From positions 1 through 19,228 of the forward strand of contig JBAZRT010000010.1 in assembly GCA_041662765.1 (NCBI GenBank): a DNA stretch of 19,228 bases, written 5' to 3'. A program made the position numbers and the translations under genes. Of this stretch, positions 12,787 through 19,049 are shown piece after piece. The notes beneath the pieces were generated by a model. It ran no database searches and had not been told where the DNA came from. It saw only the letters and a list, made by a program, of their open reading frames with translations. Source of the DNA: JAPLXD01 sp041662765 (GTDB lineage: Bacteria > Patescibacteriota > Minisyncoccia > Moranbacterales > UBA11712). The number at the start of each line of letters is the position of its first letter. The stretch's first letter is position 1.

Positions 12787-15108
12787 TTAGATAAGCGAAG
12801 CGATGAGATAGGCGATGTTTGAAGAGGGATTGCTAGCGGGGGTATAATTAATTTCTTGTCTGTCCCTCATGAAGCTTATCTGGCTCAAAAAAATGTAGGC
12901 GTCTTCGGAAGTGAAGTGGGTATCGTATTGAGCGGCGGTCAATGGATTTTCGTCCATCGCGCCGAGGACTTCGCCGTCTCCGGCACCGTCTTCGCCGCTT
13001 GATTCCTCAGTAAGAATTTCTTCCTCCTGCGCGTTCGGGTCAAACCACTTCCACTCGCCGTTTATTTTCGCATAGGCCTCGTCTTCAATGATCTTCTCTT
13101 TCGAGTATTCAACAGAGTCTGCCACTTTCCCGTCGGGCATAACGAGCTGGACCTTTCCAGCATTATTGTTGAGGGAAAATTTGGAAAATTCGCGGGTGAC
13201 GGCTTTGGTTTCGTTCGGGCCAAGAATAAATTCACTACTGATCGGATGGTTGAATATTTTTTCGCCTGATCCGGTGGCGATTTTCCAGCCCGTGAGGTCG
13301 ATTTTCTTGTTAGAATTGTTTTTCAGATCAATAGTCTCTGCTTCTGCGTCAGATCCGGCGGGGTTGGGGACGATTTTCACGATTTCAAGATCCGGCCGGG
13401 GAAATTTTTTCACCTCGAGCGAAAAACTTTTCTCGACTGTCTGCGAATCATCGCTCACGGAAAGCGTCACGATGTATTTTCCGGTGGCGAGATATTTATG
13501 CGTTGTTTTCGCGAGAGTGCTTTTCTTCCCGTCACCAAAATTCCATATATATTTTAGATTTTTTGTTTCTTTATCTTCGGCTTTCACGCTGAATTCCGCG
13601 TAAAGGTCTTTGTAGGCGTATTTTATCTTTTTTATTTTCACTTTTGGCAGGGAATCGAACTTGTTTTTCTTCCCGGGCGTCAAAAACTTGCTCCATTTCC
13701 ATTCTTTTCCATCGAAATTGTATGAAGAATTTTCGATTGATTTTGCAAAAGACACGCTTGAAGTGATTTCGTTTTTCGGGTTGTACAGATATACTGATTC
13801 ATCCGAATTATTGAGCGCGATTTTGAAATCAGGGCGATAAATTGCCAGATATTCGCCGGGATTTATTGTAATATGATCTTTGAATTGATATCCTTTGCTT
13901 TTTGAAGTGTCTTTTATTTTCCAACCGAACAGGTCGACTGGTTCGGTGTCGCCGTTTGCAATCTCGATATATTCGCCGTCAGATCCATCTTTCGGATTCG
14001 GAAGGATTTCGTTGAGATAGACATTTTCAGCAGATTGGTAAGTTTCTCCGGTTTTGGCATTGGCTGCCTTTTTCCCGTCGGATTCCGGAGCCTTGATTAC
14101 ATTTTCCTTGTTGGGGGTGAGGACAGATGTCCAGAAAAATTGTCCGGCGGACAAAGCGAACGAACAATCTTCTTCTGCCGATTCGGAATATGAAATTTGA
14201 TCGACAATTTCCCCATCGGGATTTTTCAAAAAGATTGTCTCTCCACCAGTGTTGTTCAAAGAAAATGAAGAATTGTTTCTGTAAAAAGAATGATATTCGT
14301 CGGGGTTGATTGAGATATCCGGAAGAGGATAGGAATTTCCAGTCTTGTCTTCGAGTTTCCAGTCGGACAATTCAGTAATTTCCTGGGGATCGGCGTTGTA
14401 AATCTCCGTAAATTCTCCAGTGCCCTCATCATCGGACGGATTTGGCAGAAGTTCGCTTATTTTCAGATTTTTTGAATAAGTTATTTTTGAGGGAGGGGAT
14501 GTTCTTTCGCATTCTTTCGACGCCTCCCCTGGCGTGCCGCCAATATCACAGCTTTCTTGCCAGTTTTCTTCCGTGTCTGCCTCCGTGAGATTGATTTTCT
14601 CGAGTGTTCTTCCGTTTCCATTTGTGCCCCAAGAGCTTGAAAAAGTAAGTTCGGCTTCCCATGTGCTACATCTGTCAAAACTTAGCTTAATGGTATCTCC
14701 AGAATCAAGTAACTCTACAACGGAATCCAGAATTTTTCCGGTATAATGCTGGTGGGTGCTTTGAAAATTAATTTTGTTGTCTGTGATAATAATAAATTCA
14801 CCTGGATCGATTGCCAATTCAGCATCAAAAGTGTGGCAAGTATTTTTCAGCTTTCCATCCGGGTCTCTTTCTTCAGGCTCGTCAATAATCCCGAGGGAGT
14901 TTTTTGGGATGGAGATTTTGGCAGGAGCAGAATTATAAACCTCGACCCATTCGTAGCCCTTGTTGGTTCCACCGGGATTGTACATCACCTCCGTGATGAT
15001 TAGACCGCTGTCTGCCGCGCGCGTGGGTTTTGCATAGCAAAAAATGCCAATCGCGGTTGCGACCAGCGCGCCCAATGCAAAGAGCGCCTTTCTTTTGTTT
15101 CCCTCCAT
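12787..15108 (-). CDS. Secreted multi-LTD (lamin-tail domain) and PKD-domain surface protein
   Basis: A 773-aa exported protein. A signal peptide is clear: basic start, hydrophobic ALFALGALVATAIGIFCYA, then TRAADS as a cleavage site near 31-32. Four LTD units follow at about 35-195 (LIITEVMYNPGG...YEWVEVYN), 213-325 (LKISELLPNPSDDEGTGEFT), 362-475 (VYLNEILPNPKDGSDGEYIE) and 572-675 (LEIVKIVPNPAGSDAEAETI). Between the last two is a PKD-like fold (IWNFGDGKKS...HKYLATGKYIVTLSVSD, 521-553). The C-terminal ~75 residues are acidic and low complexity. It ends IAYLIASLI, a possible cut-short membrane helix. AAGGAGGA at 15115-15122 lies 6 bases before the ATG, the best ribosome-binding site in the window. 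LTDs mediate extracellular binding in many bacteria; the ligand is unknown. Confidence 0.88.
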   Translation of the reverse strand: MEGNKRKALFALGALVATAIGIFCYAKPTRAADSGLIITEVMYNPGGTNKGYEWVEVYNSAPAKISIPKNSLGIIDEPEERDPDGKLKNTCHTFDAELAIDPGEFIIITDNKINFQSTHQHYTGKILDSVVELLDSGDTIKLSFDRCSTWEAELTFSSSWGTNGNGRTLEKINLTEADTEENWQESCDIGGTPGEASKECERTSPPSKITYSKNLKISELLPNPSDDEGTGEFTEIYNADPQEITELSDWKLEDKTGNSYPLPDISINPDEYHSFYRNNSSFSLNNTGGETIFLKNPDGEIVDQISYSESAEEDCSFALSAGQFFWTSVLTPNKENVIKAPESDGKKAANAKTGETYQSAENVYLNEILPNPKDGSDGEYIEIANGDTEPVDLFGWKIKDTSKSKGYQFKDHITINPGEYLAIYRPDFKIALNNSDESVYLYNPKNEITSSVSFAKSIENSSYNFDGKEWKWSKFLTPGKKNKFDSLPKVKIKKIKYAYKDLYAEFSVKAEDKETKNLKYIWNFGDGKKSTLAKTTHKYLATGKYIVTLSVSDDSQTVEKSFSLEVKKFPRPDLEIVKIVPNPAGSDAEAETIDLKNNSNKKIDLTGWKIATGSGEKIFNHPISSEFILGPNETKAVTREFSKFSLNNNAGKVQLVMPDGKVADSVEYSKEKIIEDEAYAKINGEWKWFDPNAQEEEILTEESSGEDGAGDGEVLGAMDENPLTAAQYDTHFTSEDAYIFLSQISFMRDRQEINYTPASNPSSNIAYLIASLI

Positions 15109-15141
15109 TTTGTTTCCTCCTTAAAAATTAATAAAAAATAT

Positions 15142-15708
15142 TTATAACTCTCCCCGGATGGCTTGTCCCATCTCAACTTCTTCGTGGTGCTGTTCATTCT
15201 CTTGAAGCTGGACGATCGTGTTTTTCACTTCATTGGGATTTGGAATTTGATAAAAGGCAAAGCGCTCTTTTTCGGCGGCGGTCTGAACATAGATATTGCC
15301 GTAATTGAGAAGAGTGGGGATCACGCCGACAATTTCTGAAGTCACGTCCTGGATCTTGGTGAGTTTAAGCTCCGAAATATCGCGATTGAAGAAGCCTTTT
15401 TGGCTGATGTTGATGATTCGTTCGTTGGTGACGATCCAAGCGTCAAGATAAAAATCGATCCAAAGAATGAAAAACAGATTCCAGATGAAAAGCGTACCAA
15501 GACTTTCGGCGAAAAGAAGAAGGTTGAAATAATCGCTCTGCGAAAAATCACTCGAGAGAAGATTGAAGAAAACATATACAAAAACCAGTCCGATAAGAGA
15601 GACGATCACCAAAAGCAAGCGCATCAAGAAAATGAACCAATGGCGGCGCAAAAAAAGAATCACCTGTTCGTCGTCATGCTGGCCAGGAAAGTTTATTTCT
15701 CCGAACAT
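15142..15708 (-). CDS. Membrane protein with bPH2 (bacterial pleckstrin-homology-like) domain
   Basis: A 188-aa protein. Two hydrophobic helices lie at about 22-50 and 65-90 (RLLLVIVSLIGLVFVYVFF; GTLFIWNLFFILWIDFYL). They are followed by the bPH2 pattern (PF03703 type): DAWIVTNERIINISQKGFFN, RDISELKLTKIQDVTSEIVG, LLNYGNIYVQTAAEK, then FYQIPNPNEVKNTI. The domain faces the cytosol after the second helix. Such proteins are common and abundant in these genomes and the role is unknown, possibly membrane stress or lipid related. It starts 3 bases after the preceding small membrane protein stops and ends 33 bases before the LTD gene. Confidence 0.87.
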   Translation of the reverse strand: MFGEINFPGQHDDEQVILFLRRHWFIFLMRLLLVIVSLIGLVFVYVFFNLLSSDFSQSDYFNLLLFAESLGTLFIWNLFFILWIDFYLDAWIVTNERIINISQKGFFNRDISELKLTKIQDVTSEIVGVIPTLLNYGNIYVQTAAEKERFAFYQIPNPNEVKNTIVQLQENEQHHEEVEMGQAIRGEL

Positions 15709-15711
15709 AAG

Positions 15712-15933
15712 CTATAGTTTAAAAATGGAAAATATCTGGTTCCATGCCACCTGCTGGAAAAGGATGAAATTTGAAATCAAAAGAAGCGCTGCGCCGATGA
15801 TATAGATGAGCGATATCATTCCTGAAACACGACGATTGATTTTATAGTGGAGCAGATGAAAAACAATCGTCGCTCCGAAGGAGAGGAAAATTACAACTAT
15901 CACGAAATATAGAGTGATGATGATGGCGGACAT
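15712..15933 (-). CDS. Small two-helix membrane protein, unknown function
   Basis: A 73-aa protein with two hydrophobic segments: MSAIIITLYFVIVVIFLSFG at the N terminus and ISLIYIIGAALLLISNFILF nearer the C terminus. A short basic loop (HYKINRRVS) lies between. The loop charge suggests both ends are outside and the loop inside. A TTG at 15945 would add four residues (M-N-Y-S), but the ATG at 15933 is preferred. It lies between the DUF475 gene and the bPH2 gene with gaps of 25 and 3 bases, so it is co-transcribed with them. No family is recognised. Confidence 0.7.
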   Translation of the reverse strand: MSAIIITLYFVIVVIFLSFGATIVFHLLHYKINRRVSGMISLIYIIGAALLLISNFILFQQVAWNQIFSIFKL

Positions 15934-15958
15934 AGAATAATTCAAAAATACCGTATTT

Positions 15959-16897
15959 TTAGCTTTTGATCAATTCCAATTCTCTTTTTGAAAGAAAGAA
16001 GAAATATCCAATGATCAAAAATGTCGCGACCGGAGAAACCCAGCTGGGAATTTCGAATCCGAAGCTGTCGAGAATCATGATGAGACCCAGAAACAAAATT
16101 GAGTACATGGCGCCGTTTTTGAGATAGGCGTATTTTTTTATTCGGTCTATGTTCCCAACGGTGAGTTGGCGCAGGATCAAGGCGCCTATGCCGTTGCCAA
16201 TCAAGATCAAGGGAACCGAAAGCGTGAAGGCAAAAGCCCCCAGCACACCGTCAATGGAAAAGGTCGTGTCGATAACCTCGAGATACAAAATTTTGCTCAT
16301 ATCGGACAGCTTATTTTTGCCAGAGGTCAGTTGTTTTTCCTGTTGCTCCGCGTTTTGCTTGAATCCATGCGTGATGAAAAAAGCTGTTGAGCCGATCACG
16401 GCTCCAAAGGCCATCATCGGGTTTATTTTCAGAGCTGACCAAACGATGATGGCCAGAAAGATCGAAGCGATTGCAAAGAACCAAATTCCTTGAGAATGGA
16501 AAAACCGTTCTCCGCGCAGTCCGTAGCTTTTCGGCTCGATGAAAAGCCAGTGGAAAAAAAGAAAAATGAGAAATGTTCCGCCTCCGGCGAGAAGAATCGG
16601 AGCCGAGGAGTCGATAGCCTCTTTGACTGAAGGATCATTGCTGAAAGTGGCCGTGAGCGCGCCGATCGGTCCGAGCGACGAGTTTGTCGCCCAAACGATC
16701 ACCCACGGCAAAAGTCCGCGGACGACAATCACTGCGAACAAAAGTCCCCAAAACAAAAACCATTTTCGGGATTTTTTGGACATTGTTGAAAGGACTTCAG
16801 CATTGATGACGGCGTTATCGATGCTTGAAACGATTTCAAAAAGACAAAGGCCGGTGATGGTGAGGATTATGGTAGCGATATTGATGTTTCCGAACAT
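15959..16897 (-). CDS. TerC-like integral membrane protein (DUF475 family)
   Basis: A 312-aa polytopic membrane protein, about eight or nine helices. The first carries LFEIVSSIDNAVINAEVLST (19-38), the acidic S-x-D-N-A motif of TerC-like carriers. The second repeat carries LYLEVIDTTFSIDGVLGAF, with the matching S-x-D-G-V. Both acids are in membrane helices and fit the TerC/DUF475 pattern; relatives of TerC export manganese or act in metal stress, but DUF475 itself is untested. The sequence ends FFLSKRELELIKS. Start ATG 16897 is preceded by AAAGG 14-18 bases upstream. It follows the hypothetical gene by 31 bases and precedes the small membrane protein. Confidence 0.88.
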   Translation of the reverse strand: MFGNINIATIILTITGLCLFEIVSSIDNAVINAEVLSTMSKKSRKWFLFWGLLFAVIVVRGLLPWVIVWATNSSLGPIGALTATFSNDPSVKEAIDSSAPILLAGGGTFLIFLFFHWLFIEPKSYGLRGERFFHSQGIWFFAIASIFLAIIVWSALKINPMMAFGAVIGSTAFFITHGFKQNAEQQEKQLTSGKNKLSDMSKILYLEVIDTTFSIDGVLGAFAFTLSVPLILIGNGIGALILRQLTVGNIDRIKKYAYLKNGAMYSILFLGLIMILDSFGFEIPSWVSPVATFLIIGYFFFLSKRELELIKS

Positions 16898-16928
16898 TTT
16901 TATTTTATTAACCTTTTATTTTTGTGGT

Positions 16929-17462
16929 TTATCCTTGTTTGTTTCTCATTGTAGCCTCCATTGCCCGCGAAAAACTGCTTTTTGATTGTTCTCCTTCCTT
17001 GTTTCCTGAAGAATTCGGTGAAGCGGCTCTTGCTCTATTGATGATACGTGCCATTTTGTTGGGTGTCATTTGCGTATTGCCGGCTGGCGCAGGATTGTTT
17101 TTTGCCGAGGAGTTTGCTGCTTGCTTTGCCGTGGGACCGGATCTCATATTTTCTTTTGGCCGAATAAATCTTTCTCCGCTAGGAACGCTTGGAAACACTG
17201 CTTTCGCAAACTCGTATCTTTCTTTCTCGGTAAGTGTTTTTAGCTCTCCAATCACCTCTTTCATTTCCGTTTTTGTCAGTCCTCCTTCCGATTTCTTGTT
17301 CAGAGCCTGATTGAGTTCGGCTTTTTCCTCTCTGCGGTCAAATATCTCAGCGATTTTTTCATTTTCTAGAAATCCTTGGGTTGTCTTTGATTTGACATAA
17401 TTTTTACGAAAATCATACTTTGAAACTTTTTTACCATGCTTGAAAATATTTTTTATGTCCAT
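16929..17462 (-). CDS. Hypothetical protein, low complexity C-terminal half
   Basis: A 177-aa protein with no family recognised. The first half is charged and probably helical (YDFRKNYVKSKTTQGFLENE, then ELNQALNKKSEGGLTKTEMK and LKTLTEKERYEFAKAVFPSV). After about residue 95 it becomes disordered, rich in N, S, A and K, with motifs PTAKQAANSSAKNNPAPAGN and RIINRARAASPNSS. There is no signal peptide or membrane segment. It starts 9 bases after the ruvB stop, a spacing typical of co-transcription. It ends 31 bases before the DUF475 start. The EREF/PSVPSGERF region is conserved-looking but unidentified. Confidence 0.72.
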   Translation of the reverse strand: MDIKNIFKHGKKVSKYDFRKNYVKSKTTQGFLENEKIAEIFDRREEKAELNQALNKKSEGGLTKTEMKEVIGELKTLTEKERYEFAKAVFPSVPSGERFIRPKENMRSGPTAKQAANSSAKNNPAPAGNTQMTPNKMARIINRARAASPNSSGNKEGEQSKSSFSRAMEATMRNKQG

Positions 17463-17471
17463 ATAGATTTG

Positions 17472-18479
17472 TTAGAACAGCTTATCCTGCTCCTTATCAT
17501 ACTTGATTCCCAAATGCTTGTAAGCCGATTCTGTCGCAACGCGGCCGCGGGGGGTGCGGGTGAGGAAGCCGATTTGGAGGAGAAAGGGTTCATAGACATC
17601 CTCGATCGTTTCGATCTCTTCGCTGGTGGCGGCGGCGATGGTGGAAATGCCGACCGGACCGCCGTTGAATTTTTCGATGATCGTTCGCAAAATTTGCCGG
17701 TCCGTCGGCTCGAGCCCCAGTTCATCAATCTCGAGGTTGGCAAAAGCGGAGCGGCAAAGTTCTTCCGTGATCGTGTCGCTGCCCGACACCTGAGTGAAAT
17801 CGCGGACACGTTTTAAGAGCCGATTGGCGACTCGCGGGGTGCGGCGACTCGACTTCGAAACGGTTTTCGCGCCGGCGCTGTCGATGGGAGCGGAAAGTAT
17901 TTTTGAAGAGCGATGCACGATGCTTTTAATCTCGTCGTTTTCATAGAATTCCAGTCGATTGATGACGCCGAAGCGGTTGCGAAGAGGTGAAGAAATCGCG
18001 CCCAAACGCGTAGTAGCTCCTATCAAAGTGAAACGGGGGAGATCCAATTGCAGCGTTTTGGCCGATGGTCCTTTGCCGATGATGATATCAAGCTTGAAGT
18101 CTTCCATGGCCGGGTACAAAACTTCCTCGATCAATTTGTTGAGGCGGTGAATTTCATCGATGAAAAGAATATCGCCGTCGCCCAGATTGGTGAGAATTGA
18201 TCCGAGATCGCCGACTTTTTCAATGGCCGGACCCGAAGTGACGCGGATATTGGCGCCCATTTCGTTGGCAATAATGTGGGCAAGTGTCGTTTTTCCCAGT
18301 CCTGCCGGACCATAAAGGAGAACATGCTCGATTGGCTCGTTTCTTTTTTTGGCGGCATCGATCAAAATCCGGAGGTTTTTCTTTGTTTTAACTTGCCCGA
18401 AATATTCCCCGAAACTTTGCGGCCGAAGAGTGATATCCAGCTTTGTATCGTCGATTTGTTCGGAAGATGATGTAATCAT
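17472..18479 (-). CDS. ruvB: Holliday junction branch migration ATPase RuvB
   Basis: RuvB is the hexameric AAA+ motor that, with RuvA, drives branch migration of Holliday junctions. The 335-aa length is normal. Visible are TLRPQSFGEYFGQV, Walker A GPAGLGKT (57-64), the DLGSILTNLGDGDILFIDEI stretch ending in Walker B (DILFIDEIHRL), GATTRLGAISSPLRNRFG with sensor and arginine finger, and the small domain IDSAGAKTVSKSSRRTPRVANRLLKRVRDF. The C-terminal winged helix has GGPVGISTIAAAT and FLTRTPRGRVAT. ruvA is not adjacent. It is the first gene of the minus-strand block that ends with ruvC. No Shine-Dalgarno is seen before the ATG. Confidence 0.97.
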   Translation of the reverse strand: MITSSSEQIDDTKLDITLRPQSFGEYFGQVKTKKNLRILIDAAKKRNEPIEHVLLYGPAGLGKTTLAHIIANEMGANIRVTSGPAIEKVGDLGSILTNLGDGDILFIDEIHRLNKLIEEVLYPAMEDFKLDIIIGKGPSAKTLQLDLPRFTLIGATTRLGAISSPLRNRFGVINRLEFYENDEIKSIVHRSSKILSAPIDSAGAKTVSKSSRRTPRVANRLLKRVRDFTQVSGSDTITEELCRSAFANLEIDELGLEPTDRQILRTIIEKFNGGPVGISTIAAATSEEIETIEDVYEPFLLQIGFLTRTPRGRVATESAYKHLGIKYDKEQDKLF

Positions 18480-18493
18480 GAAAATGTGATGCG

Positions 18494-18580
18494 AATCAAC
18501 AAATGAATGCCAATCTACAAATCACGAATAAATATTCGTAGATTAGTGATTAGTTGATTAGAATTGTATTCGTAGATTAG
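18494..18580. repeat. AT-rich compound dyad and GATTAG repeats upstream of ruvB
   Basis: Three nested inverted repeats: AATCAAC/GTTGATT (18494-18500 and 18553-18559), AATCAC/GTGATT (18520-18525 and 18546-18551), and CGAAT/ATTCG (18525-18529 and 18534-18538). A 14-base direct repeat, TATTCGTAGATTAG, occurs at 18533-18546 and 18567-18580. GATTAG occurs four times (18541, 18548, 18556, 18575). It occupies the interval between the ruvB start and the divergent promoter, so it may hold ruvB promoter elements or be a dispersed intergenic repeat; no clear ruvB promoter is seen. Confidence 0.6.
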
Positions 18581-18595
18581 CATAATAGTGGCCGC

Positions 18596-18627
18596 TTGAC
18601 AAAAAAAACAGCCTGTGATAAGCTGTT
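18596..18627 (+). promoter_or_regulatory. Promoter with overlapping dyad, facing the structured RNA region
   Basis: TTGACA at 18596-18601 and TAAGCT at 18619-18624 with a 17-base spacer. A dyad AACAGC/GCTGTT (18607-18612 and 18622-18627) covers the spacer and -10, as an operator might. Transcription would enter the hairpin at 18648 and then the candidate ncRNA. The -10 match is weak. Confidence 0.45.
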
Positions 18628-18647
18628 AAATCTGGAAAGAAGTGTAT

Positions 18648-18746
18648 TTTTAGGCAAAAATTAGCGCTTCGCGAGTAGGCTACCCGCCCCGCCTTGGCGG
18701 GGACGGGAACACGCAATACTCGCTCATCTCTAATTTTTGCCTAAAA
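18648..18746. repeat. Long hairpin: 17-bp arms around an inner G+C-rich palindrome
   Basis: The arms TTTTAGGCAAAAATTAG (18648-18664) and its exact complement (18730-18746) are a perfect 17-bp inverted repeat. Inside, GCGAGTA (18671-18677) pairs with TACTCGC (18717-18723). Inside that is a nested palindrome: CCCG-CCCCGCC, a TT loop, GGCGGGG-A-CGGG (18683-18707). The G+C-rich core differs sharply from the AT-rich arms, as if inserted into an older hairpin. There is no ORF. It could be an RNA structure, a transposon-like miniature element or a repeat family member. Confidence 0.75.
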
Positions 18747-18764
18747 TAAAGCAATTTTTTCATT

Positions 18765-18935
18765 AAAACCTTCTGATTTGCAGGCATATAAGGGGAGCTC
18801 GTAACTTTCCTACCGGGAACTTTCTTGCCCAGACACGGATTGTTCGGTTTCGGCTGAACTTTTCCTCGGCACTGTTCCTACCCCGCGATTCCCTAGTTGC
18901 GGGAATTTGCCTGCATTTCAGAGGGTTTTTTATTT
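18765..18935 (+). ncRNA. Candidate structured non-coding RNA, about 170 nt, ending in its own terminator
   Basis: The ends pair as a long closing stem: 18765-18776 with 18918-18929 (12 bp, one G-T) and, after a 2x2 loop, 18779-18786 with 18908-18915 (8 bp). The 3' side runs into TTTTTTATTTT, so the stem doubles as an intrinsic terminator on the plus strand. Inside are two hairpins, GTTCGG/CTGAAC and CCCGCGA/TTGCGGG, plus GGAAC/GTTCC enclosing the first. A closing stem, a large open middle and an apical arm recall the 6S RNA layout, but no 6S-specific sequence is recognised. tRNA-like, RNase P and SRP signatures were not found. No ORF of note lies in it. Strand is set by the T-run. Confidence 0.6.
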
Positions 18936-18945
18936 TCTCGTGATT

Positions 18946-18978
18946 CCGTAGAGCTGAGGCAATGCCTCGGCTCTACGG
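18946..18978. repeat. Perfect 15-bp hairpin
   Basis: CCGTAGAGCTGAGGC (18946-18960), loop AAT, then GCCTCGGCTCTACGG (18964-18978). It has 15 pairs with a single G-T. It lies between the ncRNA terminator and the next promoter and is not followed by a T-run, so it is not an intrinsic terminator. It may be a dispersed palindrome (REP-like) or an insulator. Confidence 0.7.
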
Positions 18979-18990
18979 TAATTCGACGAT

Positions 18991-19020
18991 TTGACAACAA
19001 GCGTCGGGGGGGGGTACTCT
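18991..19020 (+). promoter_or_regulatory. Promoter with a nine-G tract in the spacer
   Basis: TTGACA (18991-18996) and TACTCT (19015-19020) are separated by 18 bases. The spacer ends in nine consecutive G (19006-19014) directly before the -10 box. It faces the pilin-like gene that starts at 19050. Homopolymer tracts here can change promoter strength by slippage. The -10 match is weak. Confidence 0.5.
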
Positions 19021-19049
19021 AAGGGGAGAAATAAAATTAACATAAAATT

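Noticed and set aside
18533..18580. Two 14-base repeats at a 34-base period as a CRISPR remnant
   Set aside because: Only two copies, AT-rich, inside nested dyads, with no cas genes in the window.
18765..18935. Naming the structured RNA as tmRNA, RNase P RNA, SRP RNA or certain 6S RNA
   Set aside because: No tRNA-like end, no tag ORF, no RNase P or SRP conserved core was seen; the 6S likeness is only in overall shape.
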